A DNA stretch of 64,000 bases from Gymnodinialimonas phycosphaerae (GCF_019195455.1 NZ_JAIMBW010000001.1:4120001-4184000), one strand, 5' to 3'; counted from the first letter of the stretch, positions 42,092 to 54,185 are shown. Notes: generated by a model from the sequence alone, not told the origin. Program-made: numbers and translations.

Positions 42092-44113
42092 ATGACCGAC
42101 CTGCGCACGATCATCATCGACGACAAAGAGGTAGAGGTCGATCCCGCGATGACCCTGATCCAGGCCTGTGAGCAGGCCGGGGTCGAGATCCCTCGTTTCT
42201 GTTATCACGAGCGGCTGACCATCGCGGGCAACTGCCGGATGTGTTTGGTGGAGGTCGTCGGCGGCCCCCCCAAGCCTGCCGCGTCCTGCGCGATGCAGGT
42301 GAAAGACCTGCGCCCCGGACCCGAGGGCGCACCGCCGGTGGTCAAAACCAACTCTCCCATGGTCAAGAAGGCCCGCGAGGGGGTGATGGAGTTCCTGCTG
42401 ATCAACCACCCGCTGGATTGCCCGATCTGCGATCAGGGCGGCGAATGCGATCTTCAGGATCAGGCGATGGCCTATGGTGTCGATTTCTCGCGCTTCCGCG
42501 AGCCCAAGCGCGCCGTGGACAACCTGGAACTGGGGCCGCTGGTCGGCACGGCGATGACGCGCTGTATCTCGTGCACCCGCTGCGTCCGCTTCATCAGTGA
42601 AGTCGCGGGCATGCCCGAAATGGGCCAGACGGGCCGCGGCGAGGATGCCGAGATCACCAGCTACCTGGGCGCGACGCTCGAATCAGAGATGCAGGGGAAT
42701 ATCGTGGACCTGTGCCCGGTGGGCGCGTTGACCAACAAGCCCTACAGCTTCACGGCGCGCCCGTGGGAGTTGACCAAGACCGAGTCGATCGACGTGATGG
42801 ACGCGCTCGGCTCCAACATCCGCATCGACACCAAGGGCCGCGAAGTGATGCGCATCCTGCCGCGCAACCATGATGGCGTGAACGAGGAATGGTTGAGCGA
42901 CAAGTCCCGCTACGTCTGGGACGGCTTGCGGCGTCAACGCCTGGACCAGCCGTATATTCGCGAGAACGGCAAGTTGCGCCCCGCGAAATGGGGCGAGGCG
43001 ATGGGTCTGGCGGCCGAAAAGATCAAAGGGGCTGCGAAAGTGGCCGGTCTGGTCGGTGATCTGGCCTCGACCGAGGCTGCGTTTGCGCTGAAATCGCTGG
43101 TCGAAGGGCAGGGCGGCGCCGTGGAATGCCGTGTCGATGGCGCAAAGCTGCCTGCGGGCAACCGTGCCGCTTACGTGGGCACGGCGAGCATCGAGGACCT
43201 GGACGACGCCGAGACGATCGTGCTGATCGGCACCAACCCGCGTGCGGAATCGCCGGTGTTTAACGCCCGCATCCGCAAGGCCTGGACGCGGGGGGCCGCG
43301 GTGGGCCTGATCGGCGAGGCGGTCGACCTGACCTACGACTACGACCACCTGGGCACCGACCGGGCGGCGCTTGCCGCGCAACTGGGCGTGGATCATCCGA
43401 AACTGAACGGCAAGGCCAGCGTCATGATCGTGGGCCAAGGCGCCTTGACCGGCGCGGACGGCGCGGCGGTCCTGGCCCATGTGCAGCAGTTCTGTGCAGA
43501 GACAGACTCGAAGCTGTTGGTGCTTCACACGGCGGCGGGTCGTGTCGGCGCGATGGACGTGGGCGCGGTGACCGAGGGCGGCGTTGATGCCGCGCTGGCC
43601 GGTGCGGATGTGGTCTACAACCTGGGTGCCGATGAGATGCAGGTGCCCGATGGCGCTTTCGTCATCTATCAGGGATCCCACGGGGATCGCGGCGCGCACC
43701 GCGCCGATGTGATTCTGCCAGGTGCGGCCTATACGGAAGAGACGGGCATCTTCGTGAACACCGAAGGCCGGCCCCAGATGGCGCAGCGCGCCAGCTTTCC
43801 GCCGGGCGACGCACGCGAAAACTGGGCGATCCTGCGGGCATTGTCGGCCGAGGTTGGCGCGACGCTGCCCTTCGACACGATCGCAGCGCTTCGCAAGGCA
43901 ATGGCGAAAGACGCGCCGCAGTTGAAGCTGATCGACGAGGTCGCCGAGAACGAGGGCGAGACGTTGGAGGTGACTGAGATGGGCGAGGGGGCATTTGCCT
44001 CTCCGATTACGGATCATTACCTGACGAACCCGATCACACGGGCCTCCAAGCTGATGGCGGAGTTGAGCGCGGGCGCGAAGGCGCGCGGTCAGTCCAGAAT
44101 CGCGGCGGAGTAA
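42092..44113 (+). CDS. nuoG: NADH-quinone oxidoreductase subunit G
   Basis: 673 aa. The N-terminal 2Fe-2S domain is visible ([20 protein letters not shown]). The NuoG-type His/Cys cluster motif [24 protein letters not shown] and 4Fe-4S ligands [11 protein letters not shown] follow. C-terminal half is a molybdopterin-oxidoreductase-like domain ([15 protein letters not shown]) lacking cofactor. The ATG at 42092 is used; an upstream in-frame start at 41846 lies inside the previous gene. Carries the electron chain from FMN toward N2. Confidence 0.96.
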   Translation: MTDLRTIIIDDKEVEVDPAMTLIQACEQAGVEIPRFCYHERLTIAGNCRMCLVEVVGGPPKPAASCAMQVKDLRPGPEGAPPVVKTNSPMVKKAREGVMEFLLINHPLDCPICDQGGECDLQDQAMAYGVDFSRFREPKRAVDNLELGPLVGTAMTRCISCTRCVRFISEVAGMPEMGQTGRGEDAEITSYLGATLESEMQGNIVDLCPVGALTNKPYSFTARPWELTKTESIDVMDALGSNIRIDTKGREVMRILPRNHDGVNEEWLSDKSRYVWDGLRRQRLDQPYIRENGKLRPAKWGEAMGLAAEKIKGAAKVAGLVGDLASTEAAFALKSLVEGQGGAVECRVDGAKLPAGNRAAYVGTASIEDLDDAETIVLIGTNPRAESPVFNARIRKAWTRGAAVGLIGEAVDLTYDYDHLGTDRAALAAQLGVDHPKLNGKASVMIVGQGALTGADGAAVLAHVQQFCAETDSKLLVLHTAAGRVGAMDVGAVTEGGVDAALAGADVVYNLGADEMQVPDGAFVIYQGSHGDRGAHRADVILPGAAYTEETGIFVNTEGRPQMAQRASFPPGDARENWAILRALSAEVGATLPFDTIAALRKAMAKDAPQLKLIDEVAENEGETLEVTEMGEGAFASPITDHYLTNPITRASKLMAELSAGAKARGQSRIAAE

Positions 44114-44118
44114 GGGGC

Positions 44119-44544
44119 GTGCGGGTCGCTCCGCTTTGCCTTTTCCCCTCATCCACCCTTGCGGGTGTCTTCGCAGCATTGCTGGTGGCGGGGTGTCAGC
44201 CCGCCGCCGACGGCCCGACGCTGCAAGATGCGCCTCCGGCAAGTTATGACGGGATCGAGACGCGTCTGCTGGATGATGATCTGGTGAATTTCCGGGCGCA
44301 GATGACCGGCGTGGCCACACGTGCGGATCTGGATGCCTACGCGCGGTGTGCCGCCGCACAATACACGCTGATCCGCGGTTATTCCTTTGCGCGACATGTT
44401 CGCACAAGTATCACGGAAGAGGGTGGCGTTTGGGCCGCAGATGCGGTTTACACCATCTCGCCGGACCTCCCGCGTGGGTTGCAAACCCTGGAAGCGGAGA
44501 TTGTTGCGGCCGATTGCGCAGAGCAAGGGATACCGACGGTTTAA
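44119..44544 (+). CDS. Small putative lipoprotein (GTG start)
   Basis: 141 aa. Signal-like segment [25 protein letters not shown] with lipobox VAGC (cysteine near residue 26). Mature part: [35 protein letters not shown] and [15 protein letters not shown], with cysteines possibly paired. No recognised family. Starts 5 bp after the nuoG stop and ends 10 bp before nuoH, so it is cotranscribed. Confidence 0.65.
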   Translation: MRVAPLCLFPSSTLAGVFAALLVAGCQPAADGPTLQDAPPASYDGIETRLLDDDLVNFRAQMTGVATRADLDAYARCAAAQYTLIRGYSFARHVRTSITEEGGVWAADAVYTISPDLPRGLQTLEAEIVAADCAEQGIPTV

Positions 44545-44554
44545 GGGACGCCCC

Positions 44555-45595
44555 ATGGTAGAGTTTTTCACGCAGACAACATTGGGCATGGGCCTGCTGA
44601 TCCTGTTGCAGTGTCTGCTTCTGGTTGTGCCGCTTTTGGTCGCCTTGGCGTTCCTGATGTACGCCGATCGCAAGATCTGGGCCGCCGTGATGATGCGCAA
44701 GGGCCCCAACGTGGTGGGCGCTTTCGGCCTGCTGCAAAGTTTCGCGGATTTCCTGAAGTATATCGTCAAGGAAATCGTGGTGCCTGCGGGTGCGGATCGT
44801 GCGGTCTATTTCCTGGCCCCGATTGTCAGCCTTGTGATGGCGCTGATCGCCTGGGCGGTCATTCCGTTCAACGATGGCTGGGTGTTGAGCAGCCTGAACG
44901 TCGCCGTTCTATACGTCTTCGCCGTGTCCTCGTTGGAGGTTTATGGCGTGATCATGGGCGGGTGGGCATCAAACTCCAAATATCCGTTCCTTGGATCTTT
45001 GCGCTCTGCCGCGCAGATGATTTCCTATGAGGTCTCCATTGGCTTGATCATCATCGGTGTGATCATCTCCACCGGATCGATGAACTTCACCGCGATTGTC
45101 CGCGCCCAGGACGGTGATTTCGGCTTGCTGAATTGGTACTTCCTGCCGCACTTCCCGATGCTGTTCCTGTTCTTCATCTCGGCGCTGGCCGAAACGAACC
45201 GCCCGCCGTTCGACCTGCCAGAGGCAGAGGCCGAGCTGGTGGCGGGGTATCAGGTGGAATATTCCTCGACCCCGTTCCTGTTGTTCATGATCGGTGAGCT
45301 TGTCGCCGTCGTTCTGATGTGCGCGCTGACGGTGCTGTTGTTCTTCGGTGGCTGGCTGTCGCCGATCCCCGGCCTGCCCGATGGCATCTTCTGGATGATC
45401 CTGAAAATGCTGGGTGTGTTCTTCATGTTCTCGATGGTGAAGGCGATCGTGCCGCGCTACCGCTACGACCAGTTGATGCGACTGGGGTGGAAAGTGTTCC
45501 TGCCGTTTTCGCTCTTCTGGGTTGTCTTTGTGGCCTTCATGGCCCGTTACGAAGTGCTTGGCGGCTTCTGGGCCCGCTTCGCCGTAGGAGGGTAA
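44555..45595 (+). CDS. nuoH: NADH-quinone oxidoreductase subunit H
   Basis: 346 aa, eight TM helices as expected. Conserved features are the first-loop [52 protein letters not shown] (quinone-pocket loop) and [21 protein letters not shown]. Membrane-arm subunit forming part of the quinone chamber. The ATG at 44555 is chosen; a longer upstream frame (44387) overlaps the lipoprotein gene and lacks conservation. Confidence 0.96.
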   Translation: MVEFFTQTTLGMGLLILLQCLLLVVPLLVALAFLMYADRKIWAAVMMRKGPNVVGAFGLLQSFADFLKYIVKEIVVPAGADRAVYFLAPIVSLVMALIAWAVIPFNDGWVLSSLNVAVLYVFAVSSLEVYGVIMGGWASNSKYPFLGSLRSAAQMISYEVSIGLIIIGVIISTGSMNFTAIVRAQDGDFGLLNWYFLPHFPMLFLFFISALAETNRPPFDLPEAEAELVAGYQVEYSSTPFLLFMIGELVAVVLMCALTVLLFFGGWLSPIPGLPDGIFWMILKMLGVFFMFSMVKAIVPRYRYDQLMRLGWKVFLPFSLFWVVFVAFMARYEVLGGFWARFAVGG

Positions 45596-45596
45596 T

Positions 45597-46091
45597 ATGA
45601 CGCAGATCGACTATACCCGCGCCGCGAAATACTTCCTGCTTTGGGATTTTTTCGTCGGCTTCAAGCTGGGGATGAAGTACTTCTTCGCCCCCAAGGTGAC
45701 GATCAACTACCCGCACGAAAAGGGGCCTTTGTCGCCGCGTTTCCGGGGCGAACATGCGCTGCGTCGCTATCCGAACGGCGAAGAGCGGTGCATCGCGTGC
45801 AAATTGTGCGAGGCCGTCTGCCCCGCGCAGGCGATCACGATTGATGCAGAGCCGCGCGAAGACGGATCCCGCCGCACGACGCGCTATGACATCGACATGA
45901 CCAAGTGCATCTACTGCGGCTTCTGCCAGGAAGCCTGCCCGGTGGATGCCATCGTGGAAGGCCCGAATTTCGAGTTCGCGACCGAGACCCGCGAAGAGCT
46001 GTACTACAACAAGCAGAAGCTGCTTGATAACGGGGAGCGCTGGGAATCGGCGATTGCCCACAACCTCGAACTGGACGCGCCGTACCGATGA
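45597..46091 (+). CDS. nuoI: NADH-quinone oxidoreductase subunit I
   Basis: 164 aa, usual length. Two 4Fe-4S ferredoxin motifs: [12 protein letters not shown] and [12 protein letters not shown]. Conserved RYPNGEERC region precedes the first. Carries clusters N6a and N6b between NuoG and NuoB. The start is 1 bp after the nuoH stop; the stop overlaps the CMD-like gene (ATGA, 46088). Confidence 0.97.
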   Translation: MTQIDYTRAAKYFLLWDFFVGFKLGMKYFFAPKVTINYPHEKGPLSPRFRGEHALRRYPNGEERCIACKLCEAVCPAQAITIDAEPREDGSRRTTRYDIDMTKCIYCGFCQEACPVDAIVEGPNFEFATETREELYYNKQKLLDNGERWESAIAHNLELDAPYR

Positions 46092-46498
46092 GTGACGCCC
46101 CGCATAACCCTTTCGAGTCGCTGTTCAAACAGACGCAAGAGATGACGGAGGCGTGGCTGAAGGCTGCGGCACCGGCCTTGGCGAGCGGTCGCTTTGACAA
46201 GATGTGGCCCGAGGTCCCGCCAGAGATGCTGGAGGCGTTCCTTGGCAAGCAATTCAACCCCGAGGGGCTGGAAGCCAAGACGCGCCTGCTGCTGACCTTG
46301 CAGGGGCTGACCATTCAGGGCGCTTTGGCCGAGATGCAGATCCGCACGACCGTGCGGCAGGCGATCTCGGTCGGGGCCACGCCCCAGGAAATCGCGGAGA
46401 CCATTGGCCTCGCGAGCCTTTTTGGCGGCGCGCCTGCGATGACCAAGGCGATGGAACTGGCCCGGCAGGCCATCGACGGTGATGGAGAGGATGACTGA
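46088..46498 (+). CDS. Carboxymuconolactone-decarboxylase-like protein without CxxC
   Basis: 136 aa all-helical CMD-like fold: the segment [61 protein letters not shown] matches the helix-turn arrangement of the family. It lacks the ExxCxxC/H redox motif of AhpD-like members, so a peroxidase function is unlikely. Coupled with nuoI by an ATGA overlap and ends 1-2 bp before nuoJ. Position between membrane-arm genes suggests cotranscription; a role in assembly or quinone metabolism is only inference. Confidence 0.72.
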   Translation: MSDAPHNPFESLFKQTQEMTEAWLKAAAPALASGRFDKMWPEVPPEMLEAFLGKQFNPEGLEAKTRLLLTLQGLTIQGALAEMQIRTTVRQAISVGATPQEIAETIGLASLFGGAPAMTKAMELARQAIDGDGEDD

Positions 46499-46499
46499 C

Positions 46500-47114
46500 A
46501 TGACCATTGCGGATTTCACCTTCTACCTCTTTGCCTTGTCGGTGATCGCGGGCGGCTTGTTCACGGTGACGTCGAAAAACCCGGTGCATTCGGTTCTGTG
46601 GCTGATCCTTGCGTTCCTGTCCTCGGCGGGTCTGTTCGTCCTTCTGGGGGCGGAGTTCGTAGCGATGCTGATGATCATCGTCTACGTGGGCGCGGTCGCG
46701 GTGCTGTTCTTGTTCGTGGTGATGATGCTGGACGTCGATTTCGCCGAGTTGAAGGCCGAAATGGCCAAATACGTGCCCCTTGGCGGGTTGATCGGCGTGA
46801 TCTTGTTGATGCAGTTGACGCTGGCGTTTGGGTCCTGGACCTACTCTGACGGGATCGACTCACGTCTTGGCAACCCCGCACCACCGCTGGATGTGGCGCA
46901 TAATACGCAGGCGCTTGGGCTGATCGTCTACGACCAGTATTTCCTCGCGTTCCAGCTTTCGGGCTTGATCCTGCTGGTTGCCATGGTCGGGGCCATTGTC
47001 CTGACGCTCCGCCACCGGGTGGATGTGAAGCGGCAGGATGTCGTTGCGCAGATGATGCGCGATCCAAAGACGGCGATGGAATTGAAAGACGTCAAGCCGG
47101 GGCAGGGCCTCTGA
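46500..47114 (+). CDS. nuoJ: NADH-quinone oxidoreductase subunit J
   Basis: 204 aa, five TM helices. Conserved [52 protein letters not shown] includes the pi-bulge-containing TM3. ATG at 46500 (MTIADF) is preferred to the upstream in-frame ATG at 46479, which overlaps the CMD-like gene. Membrane-arm subunit. Confidence 0.96.
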   Translation: MTIADFTFYLFALSVIAGGLFTVTSKNPVHSVLWLILAFLSSAGLFVLLGAEFVAMLMIIVYVGAVAVLFLFVVMMLDVDFAELKAEMAKYVPLGGLIGVILLMQLTLAFGSWTYSDGIDSRLGNPAPPLDVAHNTQALGLIVYDQYFLAFQLSGLILLVAMVGAIVLTLRHRVDVKRQDVVAQMMRDPKTAMELKDVKPGQGL

Positions 47115-47197
47115 CCGATTGAAGAGAATTTGACGACCGGGGCGCGCGCGCACGGCTGCACGACGAAGAAGGGCGACAAAGCCCGGAGGGACAACGA

Positions 47198-47506
47198 ATG
47201 ACCATAGGTCTCGAACATTACCTGACGGTGGCGGCTGCGCTGTTCGTCATCGGTATTTTTGGCATCTTCCTGAACCGCAAGAACGTCATCATCATCTTGA
47301 TGTCGTTGGAGCTGATGCTGTTGTCGGTGAACATCAACATGGTCGCGTTCTCGTCGTTCCTGGGCGATCTGACGGGGCAGGTGTTCACGCTGTTCATCTT
47401 GACGGTCGCCGCCGCAGAGGCCGCGATCGGCCTTGCCATCCTGGTCTGTTACTTCCGCAACCGCGGCACGGTCGACGTCGAAGACGTCGCCAACATGAAG
47501 GGTTAA
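47198..47506 (+). CDS. nuoK: NADH-quinone oxidoreductase subunit K
   Basis: 102 aa, three TM helices, with the buried glutamates in [18 protein letters not shown] and [21 protein letters not shown]. Part of the E-channel proton path with NuoA and NuoJ. A GGAGGG ribosome site precedes it; starts 83 bp after nuoJ. Confidence 0.97.
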   Translation: MTIGLEHYLTVAAALFVIGIFGIFLNRKNVIIILMSLELMLLSVNINMVAFSSFLGDLTGQVFTLFILTVAAAEAAIGLAILVCYFRNRGTVDVEDVANMKG

Positions 47507-47512
47507 GAGACC

Positions 47513-49636
47513 ATGGAAACGATCCTTCTCTTCGCCCCCCTCGTCGGTGCGCTGATTTGCGGCTTCTCCTGGCGGCTGATTGGCGAGCAAGCGGCCTGCG
47601 TTGTCGCCACGGGCTTCCTGTTCCTGTCGTGCCTTTTGTCGTGGGTCGTCTTCCTCGGCTTTGACGGTGAGACCTACACCCGCAGCCTTTTCACCTGGAT
47701 CGAGAGCGGCACGCTCTTCACCGACTGGGCCATTCGCATCGACCGTCTGACAGCGATCATGTTGATCGTGATCACTTCTGTCTCGGCGCTCGTGCACCTG
47801 TATTCCTTCGGCTACATGGCCCATGACGAAAACTTCAAGGAGGGCGAAAGCTACCGCCCCCGGTTCTTCGCCTATCTGTCGTTCTTCACCTTCACGATGT
47901 TGATGCTGGTGACGGCTGACAACCTGTTGCAGTTGTTCTTCGGCTGGGAAGGCGTTGGCGTGGCGTCGTACCTTCTGATCGGCTTCTACTACCGCAAGCC
48001 GTCCGCTGGCGCGGCGGCGATGAAAGCGTTCATCGTCAACCGCGTGGGTGACTTCGGCTTCCTTCTGGGCATCTTCGCGCTGTTCTGGATGACGGACTCG
48101 ATCCAGTTCGACGTCATCCTGCCAATGGGCGAGGAACTGGCCTCCATGACCATGTCGTTCGTGGGCATGGAGTTGAACGCGGCCGAGACCATCGCCTTCC
48201 TGCTGTTCATCGGCGCGATGGGCAAGTCGGCGCAGCTGTTGCTGCACGTCTGGTTGCCCGACGCCATGGAAGGCCCGACGCCCGTTTCCGCCCTGATCCA
48301 CGCGGCAACCATGGTGACGGCGGGCGTGTTCCTTGTCTGCCGCATGTCGCCGATCATCGAATACGCGCCTTTGGCAGGCAACTTCATCATCATCATCGGC
48401 GCCTTGTCGGCCTTTGTCGCGGCCACCATCGGCCTCGTGCAGAACGACATCAAGCGCGTGATCGCCTATTCGACGATGTCGCAGTTGGGTTACATGTTCG
48501 TGGCCGCGGGCGTCGGCGTCTACTCGGTCGCGATGTTCCACCTGCTGACCCACGCCTTCTTCAAGGCGATGCTGTTCCTCGGGGCCGGTTCGGTCATCCA
48601 TGCGATGCACCATGAGCAGGACATGCGGAACTATGGCGGGTTGCGAAAGAAGATCCCCTATACCTTTGCCGCCATGATGATCGGCACGCTGGCGATCACC
48701 GGCGTTGGCATCCCGCTGGCCTACATCGGTTTCCCCATCGGCTTTGCGGGCTTCGTGTCCAAGGATGCGGTGATTGAATCGGCCTACGCCTTCGGCGGCG
48801 ACCTTGGCCAATTCGCCTTCTGGGCGCTGGTCATCGGCGCGCTGTTCACCAGCTTCTATTCATGGCGCCTGATGTTCATGACCTTCTACGGCGAGGCGCG
48901 CGGCGACAAGCATACCCATGATCACGCCCATGAAAGCCCCTGGACCATGACCGTGCCCCTTGGCGCGCTGGCTGTTGGGGCGGTTTTTGCGGGTATGGTC
49001 TGGTACGGCAGCTTCTTCGGCAAGACCAATTACGTCGCGCAGTTCTTCGGCGTGCCCTATGCGGTGGAAGAGACGCACGGCGCGGATGAGCATGCAGATG
49101 AAGCGCCTGCAGACGAGGGTCACGGCGACGAACAGGCGGAAGAGGGCGGCCATGACGCCGAGCCTCATTACGTCTTCACCGGCGCGCCCGGTGAGGGGGC
49201 CATTCACGCGGCACCCGACAACCACGTGCTTAACGACGCCCACTCCGTGCCCACCTGGGTCAAGCTGGCACCGTTCTTTGCGATGCTTCTGGGCTTCATG
49301 ACTGCTTACCTTTTCTACATCCACAATCCGTCGATCCCCGGGCGCCTCGCGCAGCAGCAAAGGCCGCTTTACAATTTCCTGCTGAACAAGTGGTATTTTG
49401 ACGAAGCCTATGAGTTCCTCTTCATCAAGCCCGCTCAGGCCATCGGCCGCTTCCTGTGGAAGCGCGGCGATACCGACACGATCGACGGCGGTATCAACGG
49501 GCTGGCGATGGGGATCATCCCCTTCTTCACCCGCCTCGCGGGCCGCGCCCAGTCTGGCTACATCTTCCATTACGCGTTCGCGATGGTTCTGGGCATTGTC
49601 GTCCTGATCACCTTCGTCAGCTTGAGCGCGGGGTAA
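47513..49636 (+). CDS. nuoL: NADH-quinone oxidoreductase subunit L
   Basis: 707 aa antiporter-like subunit. Landmarks: [41 protein letters not shown] with the essential E and [20 protein letters not shown] and [14 protein letters not shown]. The C-terminal lateral helix is preserved ([24 protein letters not shown]). An insertion of about 50 residues (about 515-575) between TM helices is rich in His, Asp and Glu ([20 protein letters not shown]). The usual family length is about 610-700. Terminal proton-pumping subunit. Confidence 0.97.
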   Translation: METILLFAPLVGALICGFSWRLIGEQAACVVATGFLFLSCLLSWVVFLGFDGETYTRSLFTWIESGTLFTDWAIRIDRLTAIMLIVITSVSALVHLYSFGYMAHDENFKEGESYRPRFFAYLSFFTFTMLMLVTADNLLQLFFGWEGVGVASYLLIGFYYRKPSAGAAAMKAFIVNRVGDFGFLLGIFALFWMTDSIQFDVILPMGEELASMTMSFVGMELNAAETIAFLLFIGAMGKSAQLLLHVWLPDAMEGPTPVSALIHAATMVTAGVFLVCRMSPIIEYAPLAGNFIIIIGALSAFVAATIGLVQNDIKRVIAYSTMSQLGYMFVAAGVGVYSVAMFHLLTHAFFKAMLFLGAGSVIHAMHHEQDMRNYGGLRKKIPYTFAAMMIGTLAITGVGIPLAYIGFPIGFAGFVSKDAVIESAYAFGGDLGQFAFWALVIGALFTSFYSWRLMFMTFYGEARGDKHTHDHAHESPWTMTVPLGALAVGAVFAGMVWYGSFFGKTNYVAQFFGVPYAVEETHGADEHADEAPADEGHGDEQAEEGGHDAEPHYVFTGAPGEGAIHAAPDNHVLNDAHSVPTWVKLAPFFAMLLGFMTAYLFYIHNPSIPGRLAQQQRPLYNFLLNKWYFDEAYEFLFIKPAQAIGRFLWKRGDTDTIDGGINGLAMGIIPFFTRLAGRAQSGYIFHYAFAMVLGIVVLITFVSLSAG

Positions 49637-49642
49637 GGCATC

Positions 49643-51187
49643 ATGGATAACCTGATCTCCATCGTCACATTCCTGCCGCTGGTGGCAGCGATCATCATGG
49701 CCGTGTTCCTGCGCGGCGAGGATGAGGCCGCGCAGCTGAATGCCAAACGTCTGGCTCTGGCCGCGACTGCCGCGACATTCCTGGTGTCGATCTTCCTGCT
49801 GGTGCAATTCGATGCGTCCAACACCGGATTCCAGCTTGTCGAAGAAACGCCGTGGCTTTTCGGGCTGACTTACAAGGTAGGTGTCGACGGCATCTCGATC
49901 CTGTTCGTGATGCTGACCACCTTCCTGATGCCGATCACCATTGCCGCGTGCTGGGGCGTGAAGGTGCGGGTCAAGGAATACATGATCGCGCTTCTGATCC
50001 TTGAGACGTTGATGATCGGTGTCTTCGTGGCCCTCGACATGGTGCTGTTCTACCTGTTCTTCGAGGCTGGCCTGATCCCGATGTTCCTGATCATCGGCAT
50101 CTGGGGCGGGGCGAACCGCATCTATGCGAGCTTCAAGTTCTTCCTCTACACCTTCCTGGGCTCGGTCCTGATGCTGGTGGCCATGGTGATGATGTATGTG
50201 GATGCAGGCACCACGGATATCCCGACGCTGCTGAACCACAATTTCGGGACGGAGACGTTCAGCGTCTTGGGCTTCACCGTCGTCGGTGGCTTGCAGACCA
50301 TGCTGTTCCTTGCCTTCTTCGCGTCGTTTGCGGTGAAAATGCCGATGTGGCCGGTGCACACCTGGCTGCCTGACGCGCACGTTCAGGCCCCCACGGCGGG
50401 CTCGGTCGTGCTGGCGGCGATCCTGTTGAAGATGGGCGGCTACGGCTTCCTGCGCTTTTCGCTGCCGATGTTCCCGGTGGCCTCTGACATCATGGCGCCG
50501 CTGATCCTGTGGCTGAGCGTGATTGCGATCATCTACACCTCGCTGGTTGCGATGGTGCAGGAGGACATGAAAAAGCTGATCGCCTATTCGTCCGTCGCGC
50601 ACATGGGCTTCGTGACGATGGGCATCTTCGCCGCGAACCAGAACGGTGTGGATGGGGCGATCTTCCAGATGATCAGCCACGGGTTCATCTCGGGGGCGTT
50701 GTTCCTGTGTGTTGGCGTGATCTACGACCGGATGCACACGCGCGATATCGACGCCTACGGCGGCCTTGTGGTTCGGATGCCCGCCTATGCCGCCGTGTTC
50801 ATGCTGTTCACCATGGCCAACGTCGGCCTTCCAGGCACGTCCGGGTTCGTCGGCGAATTCCTGACCCTGATCGGCGTCTTCCAAGTCAACACCTGGGTCG
50901 GCCTGCTGGCGTGCACCGGCGTGATCCTGTCGGCCTCCTATGCGCTATGGCTTTACCGCCGGGTCGTCTTTGGCGACCTGATCAAGGAAAGCCTGAAATC
51001 CATCACCGACATGACCACCCGCGAGCGTGCGATCTTCGCGCCGCTGATCATCATGACCCTTCTTTTGGGCGTCTACCCGAGCCTTGTGACCGATATCATC
51101 GGCCCCTCGGTCAGCGCCCTTGTTGAAAACTACGACCTTGCCGTGGCGGACTTCGCGTCCCACGCCCAAGTCGCTGCATCGCACTAA
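49643..51187 (+). CDS. nuoM: NADH-quinone oxidoreductase subunit M
   Basis: 514 aa antiporter-like subunit. Conserved parts: [54 protein letters not shown] and [14 protein letters not shown], with broken helix segments for proton transfer. Starts 7 bp after nuoL. No unusual feature. Confidence 0.97.
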   Translation: MDNLISIVTFLPLVAAIIMAVFLRGEDEAAQLNAKRLALAATAATFLVSIFLLVQFDASNTGFQLVEETPWLFGLTYKVGVDGISILFVMLTTFLMPITIAACWGVKVRVKEYMIALLILETLMIGVFVALDMVLFYLFFEAGLIPMFLIIGIWGGANRIYASFKFFLYTFLGSVLMLVAMVMMYVDAGTTDIPTLLNHNFGTETFSVLGFTVVGGLQTMLFLAFFASFAVKMPMWPVHTWLPDAHVQAPTAGSVVLAAILLKMGGYGFLRFSLPMFPVASDIMAPLILWLSVIAIIYTSLVAMVQEDMKKLIAYSSVAHMGFVTMGIFAANQNGVDGAIFQMISHGFISGALFLCVGVIYDRMHTRDIDAYGGLVVRMPAYAAVFMLFTMANVGLPGTSGFVGEFLTLIGVFQVNTWVGLLACTGVILSASYALWLYRRVVFGDLIKESLKSITDMTTRERAIFAPLIIMTLLLGVYPSLVTDIIGPSVSALVENYDLAVADFASHAQVAASH

Positions 51188-51199
51188 GGACACCACGCC

Positions 51200-52651
51200 A
51201 TGATCTCCGCTGATCTTGCTATTCTGACGCCCGAGATTGTCCTGTCGCTGTTCGCGATGGCGGGGCTTCTGGGGGCCGTCTACACGACCAAGGACGGGCT
51301 CGCCTCGGCCATGTGCTGGGGCACGGCGGCGCTGTTCATCATCATGGCCTTCTACATCGGCGTGACGGGCGGCGGATCGCAGGAAGCGTTCAATGGCATG
51401 TTCGTGGATGATGCGTTCTCACGCTTTGCCAAGGTGACGATTCTTCTGTCGGCTGCCGCGATCCTGATGATTTCGCAGGATTACATGGCCAAGGCCGACC
51501 TTCTGCGGTTCGAGTTCCCGATCCTGATCATCCTGGCTGTTGTCGGCATGATGATGATGGTCTCTGCGGGCGACCTGATCGCGCTTTACATGGGTTTGGA
51601 GCTGCAATCGCTGGCCCTCTACGTGGTTGCCGCCATGCGCCGTGACAGCGTGCGGTCCACGGAAGCGGGCTTGAAATACTTCGTCCTCGGCGCGCTGTCG
51701 TCGGGCATGCTGCTTTATGGCTCGTCGTTGACCTATGGTTTCGCGGGCACCACGCAGTTCGCGGGCATCATCGAGGCGACGCAAGGCGGGGATATGCCCC
51801 TTGGTCTGCTCTTTGGTCTAGTGTTCATTGCCGCTGGCCTTGCCTTCAAGGTCTCGGCCGCGCCGTTCCACATGTGGACGCCGGACGTCTACGAGGGGTC
51901 CCCCACGCCGATCACAGCGCTGTTTGCCACGGCCCCCAAGGTTGCTGCGATGGCGCTGTTCGCGCGGGTTGTGCACGACGCCTTCGGCGGGGTGATCGGC
52001 GATTGGCAGCAGATCGTGGCGTTCCTGGCGGTGCTGTCGATGTTCCTTGGCGCGATTGCGGCGATCGGCCAGACGGATATCAAACGCCTGATGGCCTACT
52101 CCTCGATCTCGCACATGGGTTTCGCGTTGATGGGTCTGTCGGCAGGCACAGCGCAGGGCGTGGAAGCGATGCTGATCTACATGGCGATCTATGTGGCGAT
52201 GAATATCGGCACATTCGCCTTCATCCTGACGATGGAACGGGACGGACGCCATGTGACGGAGATCTCGTCACTGTCGGCCTTCGCGTCAAAAGAGCCCGCG
52301 AAGGCGCTGGCGATCCTGGTCCTGATGTTCAGCCTTGCGGGGGTGCCGCCACTTCTGGGGTTCTTCGGTAAGTACGCCGTGCTGGTGGCCGCTGTCGATG
52401 CGGGGCTGACGTGGCTGGCGGTTGCGGGCGTTATCGCCTCGGTCATCGGGGCTTTCTACTACATCCGTATCGTGTACCTGATGTATTTCGGTGAGGCGGG
52501 CGAAGGTGCGTTGGACGGCAAGATGGGGCTGGTGCCCTACGTCGGCTTGATCGGTATGGCCGTGATCATCGGCCTGGGCTGGGTGCCGGGTATCAACCTT
52601 TTCGGGATCGAAGCGCCGGCGGAAACGGCTGCCGCGATGCTGACGCGCTGA
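51200..52651 (+). CDS. nuoN: NADH-quinone oxidoreductase subunit N
   Basis: 483 aa antiporter-like subunit. Conserved parts: [54 protein letters not shown] and [19 protein letters not shown]. Starts 13 bp after nuoM. The stop is directly followed by the birA ATG with no gap, which suggests read-through transcription into birA-coaX-rnj. Confidence 0.97.
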   Translation: MISADLAILTPEIVLSLFAMAGLLGAVYTTKDGLASAMCWGTAALFIIMAFYIGVTGGGSQEAFNGMFVDDAFSRFAKVTILLSAAAILMISQDYMAKADLLRFEFPILIILAVVGMMMMVSAGDLIALYMGLELQSLALYVVAAMRRDSVRSTEAGLKYFVLGALSSGMLLYGSSLTYGFAGTTQFAGIIEATQGGDMPLGLLFGLVFIAAGLAFKVSAAPFHMWTPDVYEGSPTPITALFATAPKVAAMALFARVVHDAFGGVIGDWQQIVAFLAVLSMFLGAIAAIGQTDIKRLMAYSSISHMGFALMGLSAGTAQGVEAMLIYMAIYVAMNIGTFAFILTMERDGRHVTEISSLSAFASKEPAKALAILVLMFSLAGVPPLLGFFGKYAVLVAAVDAGLTWLAVAGVIASVIGAFYYIRIVYLMYFGEAGEGALDGKMGLVPYVGLIGMAVIIGLGWVPGINLFGIEAPAETAAAMLTR

Positions 52652-53392
52652 ATGGCAGATTGGCCCACAGGGGTGGGCCGGCGCGTCCTTGCGTCCACCG
52701 ATAGCACCATGCTGGAAGCCGCGCGGGCCGCGCCCGCGTTGGCCGGACCGGAATGGGTTTTGGCCTTGCAGCAGACCGCCGCCAAGGGCCGACGCGGACG
52801 CGCCTGGGCCATGCCAGAGGGCAATTTTGCAGCATCGCTGACGTTTTGTCCGACGGGCGGTGTGCCTCAGATCGCTTTACGCTCCTTCGCGGCCGCCACT
52901 GCGCTTCGCGCCGCGCTGGTGGCGGTGGGCTGTCCGGAAGATGCGTTGTCGTTGAAGTGGCCCAATGACGTCTTGCTGAACGGTGGCAAGCTGGCGGGGA
53001 TCCTACTGGAAAGCCTCGGCGACGGGCGCGGTGGCGTCTCGCACCTGATCATCGGCATCGGCGTGAACCTTGCCCACGCCCCGTCCTCGGCGCAGGTTGA
53101 GCCGCACGCCGTGACGCCCGTGGCCCTTGGCCTTGATGTCACGCCCGAGGCATTTCTGGACGCGCTTGCCCCCGCTTTCGCCACCCGTGAGCACAGCCTT
53201 GCAACCTATGGTTTCGGGCCGACCCGGACCGAGTGGCTGTCCCATGCCGCCCGCTTGGGAGAGGTCATAACCGCGCGCCTGCCGAATGAAGAGATCATCG
53301 GCACCTTTCGCACCATCGACGACGAGGGCAATCTGATCCTCGACACCGCCAAGGGCCGCCGCGCGATTGCGGCGGCGGATATCTATTTCTAA
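52652..53392 (+). CDS. birA: Biotin-[acetyl-CoA-carboxylase] ligase
   Basis: 246 aa ligase without the N-terminal HTH of regulatory BirA (E. coli 321 aa). Catalytic motifs: KGRRGRAWAMPEG (biotinyl-AMP loop), LKWPNDVLLNGGKLAGILLE and GVSHLIIGIGVNLAHAP. Attaches biotin to the BCCP and to LiuD at 21076. Placed directly after nuoN as in other alphaproteobacteria. Confidence 0.93.
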   Translation: MADWPTGVGRRVLASTDSTMLEAARAAPALAGPEWVLALQQTAAKGRRGRAWAMPEGNFAASLTFCPTGGVPQIALRSFAAATALRAALVAVGCPEDALSLKWPNDVLLNGGKLAGILLESLGDGRGGVSHLIIGIGVNLAHAPSSAQVEPHAVTPVALGLDVTPEAFLDALAPAFATREHSLATYGFGPTRTEWLSHAARLGEVITARLPNEEIIGTFRTIDDEGNLILDTAKGRRAIAAADIYF

Positions 53393-53405
53393 GGGAGGCC
53401 CTTGC

Positions 53406-54185
53406 ATGCTCCTCTGTATCGACACTGGCAATACCAATACGGTCTTCAGCGTTTGGGACGGAACGGCCTTCATCGCCACATTCCGCACCTCTACGGAACA
53501 CACCCGCACGGCGGACCAGTACTTCGTCTGGTTCTCGACGCTGATGGCGCACCACAAGGTGCCTGTTGATGTGACCGAGGTGATCATTTCTTCCACCGTG
53601 CCGCGGGTCGTGTTCAACCTGCGCGTCCTGTGTGACCGCTATTTCAAGACACGGCCCCTTGTGGTGGGCAAACCCGAATGCCTGTTGCCTGCGCAAGCGC
53701 GTGTGGATGAGGGCACGATCGTGGGCCCGGACCGCCTGGTGAACACGGCCGGCGCCTTCGACCGCCATGGCGGTGACTTGATCGTGGTGGATTTCGGGAC
53801 GGCGACGACCTTCGATGTGGTCGCCCATGACGGCGCCTATATCGGCGGTGTCATCGCGCCGGGGGTGAACCTGTCGCTGGAGGCGCTACACCAGGCCGCC
53901 GCCGCGCTGCCGCATATCGACGTGACGAAACCCCAAGTCGTGATTGGCACCAACACGGTGGCGTGCATGCAATCGGGCGTCTTCTGGGGCTACATCGGCC
54001 TTGTGCGCGGCATCTGCGATCGGATTCGCGACGAATATGACGCGCCGATGCGTGTGATCGGCACAGGCGGCCTCGCCCCGTTGTTCTCCAGCGGGGATGT
54101 GCTATTTGACCAAATCGAAGATGATCTGACGATGCACGGCCTGACCGTCATCCACAAATACAACAAGGATAAAAACCCCTCATGA
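53406..54185 (+). CDS. coaX: Type III pantothenate kinase
   Basis: 259 aa ASKHA-fold kinase. Motifs: LLCIDTGNTNTVFSVWDG, GPDRLVNTAGAFDRHGGDLIVVDFGTATTFDVV, GGVIAPGVNLSLEAL and the glycine-rich GTGGLAPLF. Phosphorylates pantothenate, the first CoA step; K+ dependent. The ATG at 53406 follows GGGAGGCC; an upstream in-frame ATG-like start at 53367 lies in birA. Overlaps rnj by 4 bp. Confidence 0.93.
   Translation: MLLCIDTGNTNTVFSVWDGTAFIATFRTSTEHTRTADQYFVWFSTLMAHHKVPVDVTEVIISSTVPRVVFNLRVLCDRYFKTRPLVVGKPECLLPAQARVDEGTIVGPDRLVNTAGAFDRHGGDLIVVDFGTATTFDVVAHDGAYIGGVIAPGVNLSLEALHQAAAALPHIDVTKPQVVIGTNTVACMQSGVFWGYIGLVRGICDRIRDEYDAPMRVIGTGGLAPLFSSGDVLFDQIEDDLTMHGLTVIHKYNKDKNPS

Noticed and set aside
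46928..48811. 627-codon minus-strand open frame
   Set aside because: Antisense shadow of nuoJ-nuoK-nuoL; extremely His/Asp/Glu/Arg-rich with no fold.
48860..50884. 674-codon minus-strand open frame
   Set aside because: Antisense shadow of nuoL/nuoM with no recognisable domain.
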